A stretch of 25,544 nt of DNA, taken from Micavibrio_B sp044238965. Lineage in GTDB: Bacteria > Pseudomonadota > Alphaproteobacteria > Micavibrionales > Micavibrionaceae. The position numbers and the translations under genes are program-made. Numbering within the stretch: position 1 is the first letter of the stretch; each line of letters begins with the position of its first letter. Under the pieces are notes generated by a model, which was given only the letters and a program-made list of their open reading frames with translations, made no database searches and was not told the origin of the DNA. This document shows, piece by piece, positions 1 to 7,529 of the stretch. The DNA lies in NCBI GenBank assembly GCA_044238965.1, contig JBIICJ010000020.1:1-25544 (forward strand), read 5' to 3'.

Positions 1-1
1 T

Positions 2-622
2 ATAAAATTATTTATATGTGCCACAAATGTGCGTAGCGGTGAGTCAAAAATATTTGAAAATCATGAATTATCATCTGATGTATTATGTGCCTCTGCCGCA
101 TTGCCCAATTTATTCCAAGCCGTTGAAGTGAATGGCGAACAGTATTGGGATGGAGGTTATATGGGCAACCCATCTTTGTGGCCATTATTTTATCAGGCCA
201 CAACACCCGATATTTTAATTGTTCATGTGAATCCTATTTATCGTCCTGAAATTCCCAAAGACGCACAGGCTATCGAAAACCGCGTCAATGAAATCACGTT
301 TAATTCATCATTGATGAAGGAATTACGATCCATTGCTTTTGTTCAGAAATTGGTGCGTGATGATATGTTGAAACCAGCATATAAAAAAGATTATCGCGAT
401 ATGTTATTGCATGCCATTCGGTCAGAAGAGGTTATGCGTGATTTAAATATCTCAAGTAAGTTTGATACAAGTTGGAATTTTCTTGTAAAATTACGTGACA
501 TGGGTCGTCGTTCTGCTCACGAATGGATAAAGCATAATTATGATAAGATTGGGAATGAGGCCACGATTGATATTCAAAAAGATTATTTATCACCACAATC
601 ACATAAAAAAGGCGGGAGATAA
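2..622 (+). CDS. Patatin-like phospholipase family protein, C-terminal part (5' end outside window)
   Basis: The reading frame is open to the left edge, and the codons before the GTG at 29 read IKLFICATNV. This matches the core strand that precedes the second catalytic half of patatin-like acyl hydrolases, so GTG 29 is an internal codon and not the start. Visible is the DGG motif in 'YWDGGYMGNP' (near residue 50 of the visible part). In patatins the Asp of DG(A/G) pairs with the nucleophilic serine of GxSxG, which would lie upstream of this window. The later segment with NRVNEITFNSSLMKELR is typical of bacterial members of the family. The expected activity is hydrolysis of phospholipid or lipid acyl esters; substrate and location cannot be told from this fragment. 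The last codons (KKGGR, stop) form one arm of a terminator hairpin. The family call is solid, the function generic. Confidence 0.85.
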   Translation: MKLFICATNVRSGESKIFENHELSSDVLCASAALPNLFQAVEVNGEQYWDGGYMGNPSLWPLFYQATTPDILIVHVNPIYRPEIPKDAQAIENRVNEITFNSSLMKELRSIAFVQKLVRDDMLKPAYKKDYRDMLLHAIRSEEVMRDLNISSKFDTSWNFLVKLRDMGRRSAHEWIKHNYDKIGNEATIDIQKDYLSPQSHKKGGR

Positions 623-639
623 TCCCGCCTTTCTTTTTA
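605..639. terminator. Bidirectional intrinsic terminator between patatin gene and rpsA
   Basis: A perfect 10-bp inverted repeat, AAAGGCGGGA (608-617) and TCCCGCCTTT (623-632), has a 5-base loop. It is followed by a T-rich run on the + strand (631-639). On the - strand the preceding A run (605-610) reads as T's. It lies between the convergent patatin-like gene and rpsA, so it can end both transcripts. The left arm and loop are made from the last codons and stop of the phospholipase gene. Confidence 0.85.
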
Positions 640-659
640 TCTTATGATCTAATCAATGA

Positions 660-2369
660 TTATTGATTTTTGTCTTTGTTCAAAGCCGCGCCTAAGATAT
701 CGCCCAATGAAGCGCCTGATTCGGTTGAACCGAATGCCGCCATTGCTGCTTTATCTTCGTCGATCTCACGTGCCTTGATAGACAAGGTTACGCTGCGTTT
801 CTTCGCATCAACAGTGAGGATTTTCGCATCAACTTTTTCACCAACCGCAAAACGGTCTGGACGTTGTTCGGTGCGCTCACGTGATAGATCTGCACGTTTG
901 ATGGTACCAGTTACGCTGTCATTAACAGCCACTTCGATACCTTTGTCGTTTGTTGATGTCACGGTACATGTCACAATCTGACCTTTTACCACGCCAGACA
1001 ATGCGCCTGCATGTGGATCATCAGTCAATTGTTTAATACCCAAGGCCACGCGTTCTTTTGATGTATCAATCTCAAGAACTTTGACCTTCACTGCATCACC
1101 TTTCTTATAGGATTTGATTGCATCATCTGCATTCTCTTCCCATGTGATGTCAGACAAGTGAACCATACCATCAATATCGTTGGTCATTGCCACAAACAAA
1201 CCGAATTCGGTAATGTTGCGGATTTCGCCTTCGATCTCTTGACCGACCTTGAATTTATCTTCAAAGCCAACCCATGGATTTTCCTGAGTTTGTTTCATGC
1301 CAAGCGAAATACGGCGTTTGTCCATATCGATATCAAGAACTTGAACATCAACCTCTTGACCAGCGGTGACGATCTTGTTCGGATGAACGTTTTTCTTGGT
1401 CCATGACATTTCAGATACGTGTACCAAACCTTCGATACCAGCCGCGAGTTCAACAAACGCACCGTAATCGGTGATGTTTGTGATTTTGCCTGATAATTTC
1501 TGACCTGGTTTGTATGATGCAATCGCATCTGCCCATGGATCATTTTCCAATTGTTTCATACCCAATGAGATACGTTGATTTTCTTCGTTGTAACGAATGA
1601 TCTGTACGTCAATGGTTTGACCAACTGTCAATGCTTCGGATGGGTGTGTCACGCGTTTCCATGAAATGTCAGTCACGTGGAGCAATCCGTCCACACCGCC
1701 CAAATCAATAAACGCACCGTAATCGGTGATGTTTTTCACAACACCTTGAACCACTTGACCTTCGCGCATTGTACTCATGAGGTCTGAACGTGCTTCTTCA
1801 CGGCTTTCTTCAAGAACGGCACGACGTGAAACAACGATGTTGCCACGAACGCGGTCCATTTTCAAAATGATAAAGGGTTGTGGTGTGCCCATCAATGGCG
1901 ATACATCGCGTACAGGGCGGATATCGACCTGTGATCCTGGTAAGAACGCAATTGCGCCGCCCAAATCAACAGTGAAACCACCTTTCACGCGTGAATAAAT
2001 AACACCAGTAACACGTTCTTTGCGCTCGCATGATTTTTCCAAATCAACCCACACTTCTTCGCGACGGGCTTTTTCACGTGAGAGTTGGGTATACCCATCA
2101 CGATCTTCCATGCGTTCAACATAAACTTCAACCATGTCACCTGATTTTACTTCAGGGGCTTGGCCTGGGCGTGAGAATTCGCGGATCGCGATGCGACCTT
2201 CGGATTTCAAACCAACATCGACAATAACCATGTCATCGTCGATACGGATCACACGACCTGAAACAACTTGTCCTGTGAATTTTGTTTGCTCTTTCATTGA
2301 AAGACCGAGGAGAGTGGCAAACTCTGATGACTCCATACGATCTTGTATTTTAGCGGCTGCACTTGCCAT
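660..2369 (-). CDS. rpsA: 30S ribosomal protein S1
   Basis: This is a 569-residue protein built of six S1 (OB-fold) RNA-binding repeats at about residues 33-99, 118-184, 204-272, 290-359, 377-446 and 463-532. The central repeats carry the typical 'NITDYGAFVEL...GLVHVSE' and 'RISLGMKQ' signatures. The length is close to the usual 555-570 residues of proteobacterial S1. S1 binds mRNA leaders on the small ribosomal subunit and helps initiation on structured or weak-SD messages, which fits the several SD-poor starts in this window. The ATG at 2369 is preceded by GAAAGGAAT at good spacing. It is the last gene of the aroA-cmk-rpsA run, with a 99-base gap after cmk that could hold its own promoter or an autoregulatory leader. 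Transcription ends at the hairpin at 605-639. Confidence 0.97.
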   Translation of the reverse strand: MASAAAKIQDRMESSEFATLLGLSMKEQTKFTGQVVSGRVIRIDDDMVIVDVGLKSEGRIAIREFSRPGQAPEVKSGDMVEVYVERMEDRDGYTQLSREKARREEVWVDLEKSCERKERVTGVIYSRVKGGFTVDLGGAIAFLPGSQVDIRPVRDVSPLMGTPQPFIILKMDRVRGNIVVSRRAVLEESREEARSDLMSTMREGQVVQGVVKNITDYGAFIDLGGVDGLLHVTDISWKRVTHPSEALTVGQTIDVQIIRYNEENQRISLGMKQLENDPWADAIASYKPGQKLSGKITNITDYGAFVELAAGIEGLVHVSEMSWTKKNVHPNKIVTAGQEVDVQVLDIDMDKRRISLGMKQTQENPWVGFEDKFKVGQEIEGEIRNITEFGLFVAMTNDIDGMVHLSDITWEENADDAIKSYKKGDAVKVKVLEIDTSKERVALGIKQLTDDPHAGALSGVVKGQIVTCTVTSTNDKGIEVAVNDSVTGTIKRADLSRERTEQRPDRFAVGEKVDAKILTVDAKKRSVTLSIKAREIDEDKAAMAAFGSTESGASLGDILGAALNKDKNQ

Positions 2370-2468
2370 GATATTATTCCTTTCGGGTAATCAAAATATC
2401 AGCAGGGACCACAGCCACATTAAAGTGGATCAACTATGGTGTACCGTATCGTGTTTTATCAGATGTAA

Positions 2469-3128
2469 TTAAAGACCAAGACCGAAACGATCTTTGACAA
2501 GGAGAAGCGCTTTTTGCAAAACGTCATCAGCCGTCAAATCAGATGTATCCAAATGGATTGCATCGACCGCGGGAACAAGGGGGCGGAACGCACGCGTTTG
2601 ATCACGTGTGTCACGTTCAACCATATCCGTTAAAACGGCCTCATAACTAACGGGAATCCCTTTTGATTGCAACTCTTTAAATCGGCGCTCTGCGCGAATT
2701 TCTGGGCGCGATGTCACATAAATTTTTAATGGTGCATCAGGTGTGATGTGCGTACCAATATCACGCCCATCGAGCACAGCGCCCTCAAATGGTGCGGGCG
2801 GGTGATAAGCAAAGTTTTTTTGGATGTCTTCGAGTATAGCACGCACTTCGGGATTGGCCGAAATTTTCGATGTCATTGACCCCACATCATCACGGCGCAA
2901 ATTATCATTAAGTATTTGATTTAATTCAAAATTATCACGAATTTTTGTGGTCGCTTCTAATGGATCTTCGCCCGTTTCAATGACGCGCAACGCCACTAAT
3001 CGATAGACTGCGCCTGTGTCCAAATGCGCGAAATTGAGGCGTTCCGCCAAACGGCGCGCCAATGTGCCCTTTCCGCTCGCGGCGGGGCCATCGATCGCGA
3101 TAATGGGGGCAATGATGGGTTTAGCCAT
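2469..3128 (-). CDS. cmk: Cytidylate kinase
   Basis: This 219-residue P-loop kinase phosphorylates CMP/dCMP to the diphosphate with ATP. The Walker A loop GPAASGKGT is at residues 14-22. The CMP-binding region shows LDGRDIGTHITPDAPLKI, followed by the RPEIRAERR lid region. The length is normal for bacterial Cmk. The start codon overlaps the aroA stop in the 8-base unit ATGGCTAA (3121-3128), so the two genes are probably translationally coupled. The arrangement aroA-cmk-rpsA is the common proteobacterial one and supports the call. Confidence 0.96.
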   Translation of the reverse strand: MAKPIIAPIIAIDGPAASGKGTLARRLAERLNFAHLDTGAVYRLVALRVIETGEDPLEATTKIRDNFELNQILNDNLRRDDVGSMTSKISANPEVRAILEDIQKNFAYHPPAPFEGAVLDGRDIGTHITPDAPLKIYVTSRPEIRAERRFKELQSKGIPVSYEAVLTDMVERDTRDQTRAFRPLVPAVDAIHLDTSDLTADDVLQKALLLVKDRFGLGL

Positions 3129-4452
3129 TTATTTCACCATTTTCTATAATCATTCCAAGATCCGTCATCAAATCAACAAAATTTGGAAATGATGTCCGAA
3201 TGGGTGATGCATCATCAATATAGATCGGTTCATCAGAAACCGCGCCCAAGACCAGAAAGCTCATGGCGATACGATGATCCAGCGCGGTTGGAACAGTAAC
3301 GCCGCCGCGTGGTGGTTTACCCGTACCATGAATGGTGAGCCAATCGTGACCCGATTCTAGTTTTACGCCGCACGCTGTTAAACCATCGGCCATCATTTGC
3401 AAACGATCGGATTCTTTGACGCGCAATTCCGCAAGTCCCGTCATGCGCGTTGTACCGTTCGCGCATGATGCCGCCACCGCCAAAATGGGAAATTCATCAA
3501 TCATGCTGGGGACGAATTCAGACGGCACATCAACGCCGCGCAATCCATCAAACGGATAAACAGATAATGTGGCAATTTTTTCGCCTGACTCAGTGACTTC
3601 ATGTTCATACCGCAAATCGGTACCCATCATTTTTAATACTTCAAACAACCCCGTGCGGCGCGGATTAATACCCACACGCGGAATTGAAATTTGTGAGCCG
3701 TTAGCAATACATGCCGCCACAATCGGGAATGCCGCCGATGATGGATCCGATGGTACATCAACCGAACATCCCGTTAATTCATGCCCGCCCGTCACGGAAA
3801 TCTGATTACCATCAACATCAATTTTTGCACCAAAGAACCGCAACATATTTTCGGTGTAATCGCGCGTGGGTTCGGGTTCAACCACTGTCGTTGTACCACC
3901 CGCGGTTAAACCCGCCAATAAAATAGCTGACTTTACCTGCGCCGAGGCCACAGGCAATTCATAGGTAATCGGCGTTAATGATGATGACCCGCGCACCGTT
4001 AATGGCAAACGACCACCTGCACGTGATAAAAATGTTGCGCCCATTGATTCAAGCGGTGTCATGACGCGTGCCATCGGACGCTTGATCAATGAATGATCAC
4101 CCATCATGGTGGCGGCAATACCATGGCCTGCAATCATCCCCAATAATAAACGCGTTGATGTGCCGCTATTCCCCATATCGAGCACTGATGATGGTTCTTG
4201 CAAATGTCCTATACCAACGCCATGAATACGCACTAATCCATCATCACCAAATTGAATCCGTGCGCCCATCGCACGCATGGCCGATGCGGTGGCCAACACA
4301 TCATCACCCATCAACAAACCAGAAATAATTGTTTCACCTGATGCAAGACCTCCAAACATAACGGCACGATGCGAGATTGATTTATCCCCTGGTACACGTA
4401 CCAAGCCCGATAGCGGCACGTCAATTTTTCGTGATATTAATGTTTCAATCAT
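3121..4452 (-). CDS. aroA: 3-phosphoshikimate 1-carboxyvinyltransferase (EPSP synthase)
   Basis: This 443-residue enzyme condenses shikimate-3-phosphate with phosphoenolpyruvate in the shikimate pathway. Visible motifs are PGDKSISHR (21-29), GNSGTSTR (94-101), KRPMARV (124-130), SAQVK (170-174), RDYTE (197-201) and the C-terminal ELRVKESDR and LDHRIAMS segments. SAQVK and the RDxTE segment resemble class II (CP4-like) AroA of alphaproteobacteria. However, position 97 is Gly, as in ordinary enzymes, and not the Ala of glyphosate-insensitive CP4. The RDxTE motif has Tyr where class II usually has His. It starts three bases after the stop of the HisI-EAL gene and its stop overlaps the cmk start, so it sits mid-operon. 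No clear Shine-Dalgarno is seen, so coupling to the upstream gene is likely. Confidence 0.96.
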   Translation of the reverse strand: MIETLISRKIDVPLSGLVRVPGDKSISHRAVMFGGLASGETIISGLLMGDDVLATASAMRAMGARIQFGDDGLVRIHGVGIGHLQEPSSVLDMGNSGTSTRLLLGMIAGHGIAATMMGDHSLIKRPMARVMTPLESMGATFLSRAGGRLPLTVRGSSSLTPITYELPVASAQVKSAILLAGLTAGGTTTVVEPEPTRDYTENMLRFFGAKIDVDGNQISVTGGHELTGCSVDVPSDPSSAAFPIVAACIANGSQISIPRVGINPRRTGLFEVLKMMGTDLRYEHEVTESGEKIATLSVYPFDGLRGVDVPSEFVPSMIDEFPILAVAASCANGTTRMTGLAELRVKESDRLQMMADGLTACGVKLESGHDWLTIHGTGKPPRGGVTVPTALDHRIAMSFLVLGAVSDEPIYIDDASPIRTSFPNFVDLMTDLGMIIENGEING

Positions 4453-4455
4453 GAT

Positions 4456-5649
4456 CTATACAATCGTCTCTGGTTTATTTTTTGTGTGAATGTAACCCAC
4501 CAAATCATCAAAGGTCAACGCAGGCGCGTAATGAAATCCTTGCGCCTCATCACAATTTTCTTTGAGTAAGAAACGTTCAATCCCTTCATTCTCAACACCT
4601 TCGGCAATAGTTTTTAAATTTAACGCCTTACCCAGTGCGATAATAGTGCGCGCGATAATACGATCATCAGCATTCGTTAATGCATCACGCACAAATGATT
4701 GATCAATTTTAATACGATTAATCGGCAATTGGCGCAAATAAGATAGTGATGAATATCCCGTTCCAAAATCATCCATCGCGATTTGCACGCCCAAATTGTG
4801 TAATTCTTTTAACCATGCAATGGCTGTATTCAAGTCTTCCAGCAAGACACTTTCGGTAATTTCAATCTCAAGTAATCCTGAAGGGAAATTATAAGTCGAT
4901 AACCATTCTTTTAATTGTGTAATCAATTTTTGATCAGAAAATTGTGTGGTTGATACGTTCACAGAAATACGAATATTTGTATTTGTAGCGTTACGTAATT
5001 TCGCGCCAATTTCAATTGCTTGTTTTAAGACAAAGCGGCCAATATCATGCATTAATCCCACCGATTCCACCATGGGTAGAAAATGATCAGGCATGATCAA
5101 AACACCATTTTGTTGCCAACGTAATAAGGCCTCTGCGCCAACAATGGCGCCCGATTGTAAATCAATTTGGGGTTGGAACATTAAAAACAAATCACCATTA
5201 TCCATAGCATCAATAATATTTTGTTGAAATGCAATTTGGTCTAATGTTAAGCGATGTTGATAACGTTCCATTTTGCGTAAGAAAATATCTTTACCATGAT
5301 CACTTTCAAGAATGCGGTAAAAACAACTGGGGCGGTGCGTATGACACGTGACATCACCCGATGCGTCAACCAACATTACCAGCGCGTTTTGCATACAATC
5401 AATGCGGATATCACGAATTTTTTGTTTATGCCCTGTTGTGTCACGTTTGCGCCATAATTCTTTGCGTGCGCGCGACCAAAATACAGCCTCACCCGATTCC
5501 AAAGATAATTGCAAAGCCTCACTGTTCATGTATGACAACATCAACACTTCTAAACTGCCTGCATCTTGCACGATCACGGGCAATAAACCATCAATGTTCC
5601 ATCGTGGTTTAAAGACAGATGTTTCTTCGATAATATCACTATGCGACAT
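4456..5649 (-). CDS. Fusion of HisI-like (phosphoribosyl-AMP cyclohydrolase) domain and EAL c-di-GMP phosphodiesterase domain
   Basis: This is one continuous 397-residue frame. Residues about 12-114 are a full HisI-type domain: DGLLPVIVQDA (20-30), EVLMLSYMN (34-42), FWSRARKELW (57-66), DCMQN (84-88) and CHTHRPSCF (102-110). Residues 115-140 form a probable helical linker, and about 141-390 an EAL domain. The EAL residues that bind metal and c-di-GMP look complete: EALLRW (E173), NVS (N231), EITE (E263), DDFGTGYS (D293, D294), KID (K314), AEGVE (E350, E353) and QG (Q370). The EAL half should hydrolyse c-di-GMP to pGpG. In the HisI half the three zinc cysteines remain (C85, C102, C109), but the Mg motif DCDxD is DCMQN and the usual KGE(T/S)SG is KRDTTG, so true cyclohydrolase activity is doubtful. 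It overlaps the upstream DUF2726 gene by 11 bases and ends 3 bases before aroA. No hisE, hisF or hisA is near. It has no signal peptide or membrane segment. The domain calls are firm; the joint function is inference. Confidence 0.9.
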   Translation of the reverse strand: MSHSDIIEETSVFKPRWNIDGLLPVIVQDAGSLEVLMLSYMNSEALQLSLESGEAVFWSRARKELWRKRDTTGHKQKIRDIRIDCMQNALVMLVDASGDVTCHTHRPSCFYRILESDHGKDIFLRKMERYQHRLTLDQIAFQQNIIDAMDNGDLFLMFQPQIDLQSGAIVGAEALLRWQQNGVLIMPDHFLPMVESVGLMHDIGRFVLKQAIEIGAKLRNATNTNIRISVNVSTTQFSDQKLITQLKEWLSTYNFPSGLLEIEITESVLLEDLNTAIAWLKELHNLGVQIAMDDFGTGYSSLSYLRQLPINRIKIDQSFVRDALTNADDRIIARTIIALGKALNLKTIAEGVENEGIERFLLKENCDEAQGFHYAPALTFDDLVGYIHTKNKPETIV

Positions 5650-6115
5650 TTTTGATCGCCTCTTCTATAGCTTGGCGAAGTTCGTTTGCATTATAGCGTT
5701 GCGCTGTAGGAACACGCAGCAATGGCACCTGCGCCGTGCGGAATGATTCATTGACAAATTGATCACGTTTTTGACGATCAGATTTTTGATGTGATTTATC
5801 ATCCAATTCAATTGCGAGCTTAATTTCAAATGTTTCACGATCATACAAAACAAAATCAATATGTTTTGATGATATTTTAGCGCCATATCCACGCGCCCAA
5901 TTGGCATCGGTGCATGTGATAATATCAGCCATACGCACCTTTGGCGCGATTGCAAATTGTTCAGGGATAGCCTCGCGCAAGGATTTAAAGAAATATATTT
6001 CAGCCTTAGTCAAAATTGTTTTTTGTGCAAAATAAGGATAACGCGGACGAAACCCATAAAGCGTCGCAAATAAAATAATCAAAATAGCGATGATAATGAA
6101 AATTGTAATTGGCAT
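5639..6115 (-). CDS. DUF2726 protein with N-terminal membrane anchor
   Basis: This 158-residue protein starts with a single hydrophobic helix (about residues 3-20, rich in Ile/Leu/Phe), followed by basic residues (FRPRYPY), which suggests an anchored protein with a cytoplasmic body. The rest matches the DUF2726 pattern: LTKAEIYFFKSL (35-46), KVRMADII (59-66), KHIDFVLYD (84-92), LAIELDDKSHQ (100-110), KRDQFVNE and VPLLRV. D87 followed by E103 and the DDxSH motif is reminiscent of the restriction-endonuclease-like (PD-(D/E)XK) fold claimed for this family, but biochemical function is unknown. It follows the dihydroorotase-like gene by 12 bases and overlaps the start of the HisI-EAL gene by 11 bases, so the two are probably coupled in translation. 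Confidence 0.8.
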   Translation of the reverse strand: MPITIFIIIAILIILFATLYGFRPRYPYFAQKTILTKAEIYFFKSLREAIPEQFAIAPKVRMADIITCTDANWARGYGAKISSKHIDFVLYDRETFEIKLAIELDDKSHQKSDRQKRDQFVNESFRTAQVPLLRVPTAQRYNANELRQAIEEAIKNVA

Positions 6116-6127
6116 TTATAAAATCTC

Positions 6128-7462
6128 TTATAATATTTCGCGAAACTCAATTGGCTCACCAATTGGTTTGCCGATTAATTCATTATCACGCATGACCATA
6201 TGGCCACGAATAATCGTCATAATTGGCCACCCTGTGACATTCATGCCATCAAACGGAGTCCATCCCGCTTTTGATTTTTGTTGGGCATTCGTAATCGTCA
6301 TTTGTTTTTTCAAATCAACGATAGTGAAATCGGCATCAAAACCTTTGGCAATGCGCCCCTTGGATGCCATTTGATGCAATCGCAACGGGCCATAACAAAC
6401 AAGATCAACAAATCTTTCTAACGTCAAACGACCATTATGAATATGGTTTAACATGATCGGTACCATCGTTTGCACACCTGGTGTACCTGATGGCGATGTG
6501 GGATAAGTTTGTGCCTTTTCATCCAATGTGTGCGGCGCGTGATCGGATCCTAAAATATCAACCGTGCCATCATTGATGGCGCGCCATAATGCATCTTGGT
6601 GATGTTTTTCACGAATAGGTGGATTTTGTTGTGCCAATGTACCTAATGTTTGATAACAATCAGGCGCATGTAATGTTAAATGATTGGGTAATACTTCAAC
6701 ACTGGCAATATCTTTATTTTGTGCCAGAAATTCCATTTCCTCAGCGGTGGTAATATGAAGCACATGCACGCGGCGACCATGTTGTCGCGCAAGTTTTACC
6801 AAACGTTGCGTGGCGGTTAAACACCCCGCCGCAGACCGCCATACGGGATGCATGGTTACATCATTGCTGTCGCCCAATATCGCGGTTTTATTATGGCGCA
6901 TCATCATTTCATCTTCGGCATGCGCCGCGACAATACGTTTCCCATTGGCAAGAACAGCCCCAACTTCATCATCACCGATGACAAGCAAATCACCCGTGCT
7001 GGAACCCATAAAAATTTTAATGCCGCACACGCCTTTTAAATTTTCCCATTCACCCAACATTGGTGCGTTTTGCGCCGTACCGCCAAAATAAAATGCAAAA
7101 TCTGTCCATGCACCTTTGCGCGCACGATCAATTTTATCCTGTAATGCTGCGGGTGTTGTCGTGAGAGGCGATGTATTCGGCATTTCAAAAACAGATGTCA
7201 CACCACCCATCGCGGCAGCCATCATGCCCGATTCCAATGTTTCTTTGTGCGTCATGCCAGGTTCGCGGAAATGAACTTGGGTATCAATCACACCTGGCAA
7301 GATATGAAGACCTGTACAATCAATAACCTGATTGGCCTGTTTTGTATCAAATGAACCGATATCGGCAATTTTTTGCCCGATCACCGCCACATCAACCTGA
7401 AGGATACCTTGGGGGAGCACAACCGTGCCATTTTTTAAAAGAAGATCAAAAATCTGGGTCAT
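6128..7462 (-). CDS. pyrC: Dihydroorotase-like amidohydrolase (class I type)
   Basis: This 444-residue amidohydrolase resembles class I dihydroorotases, which close N-carbamoyl-aspartate to dihydroorotate in pyrimidine synthesis. Visible are LPGVIDTQVHFREPG (55-69), FEMPNT (92-97), the lysine of GIKIFMGSSTG (K149, the usual carboxylated metal bridge), HAEDE (H181), HVLHIT (H236) and GSDHAPH (D307, H308). One key residue differs: the HxH metal motif at the end of the first strand is Q62-V-H64, so the first histidine is glutamine. This could be an alphaproteobacterial variant or a non-catalytic or altered-substrate paralogue. It heads the leftward run ending at rpsA and is divergent from cysS across 67 bases. 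No clear Shine-Dalgarno precedes the ATG. The family call is firm; exact activity is less sure. Confidence 0.85.
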   Translation of the reverse strand: MTQIFDLLLKNGTVVLPQGILQVDVAVIGQKIADIGSFDTKQANQVIDCTGLHILPGVIDTQVHFREPGMTHKETLESGMMAAAMGGVTSVFEMPNTSPLTTTPAALQDKIDRARKGAWTDFAFYFGGTAQNAPMLGEWENLKGVCGIKIFMGSSTGDLLVIGDDEVGAVLANGKRIVAAHAEDEMMMRHNKTAILGDSNDVTMHPVWRSAAGCLTATQRLVKLARQHGRRVHVLHITTAEEMEFLAQNKDIASVEVLPNHLTLHAPDCYQTLGTLAQQNPPIREKHHQDALWRAINDGTVDILGSDHAPHTLDEKAQTYPTSPSGTPGVQTMVPIMLNHIHNGRLTLERFVDLVCYGPLRLHQMASKGRIAKGFDADFTIVDLKKQMTITNAQQKSKAGWTPFDGMNVTGWPIMTIIRGHMVMRDNELIGKPIGEPIEFREIL

Positions 7463-7529
7463 AATGTTTTATAACCCCGTCATGAAATTTATGGTAGACA
7501 AAAATGCAAAAAAAAGGTCATTTTGAAGC

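Noticed and set aside
3400..4200. Glyphosate-tolerant EPSP synthase
   Set aside because: The key position is Gly97 and not Ala, so sequence gives no support for tolerance.
4456..5649. Possibility that HisI and EAL are two genes merged by a sequencing error
   Set aside because: The frame is continuous with a plausible 25-residue helical linker. There is no stop, Shine-Dalgarno or start at the junction, and the gene starts and ends in tight overlap or contact with its neighbours.
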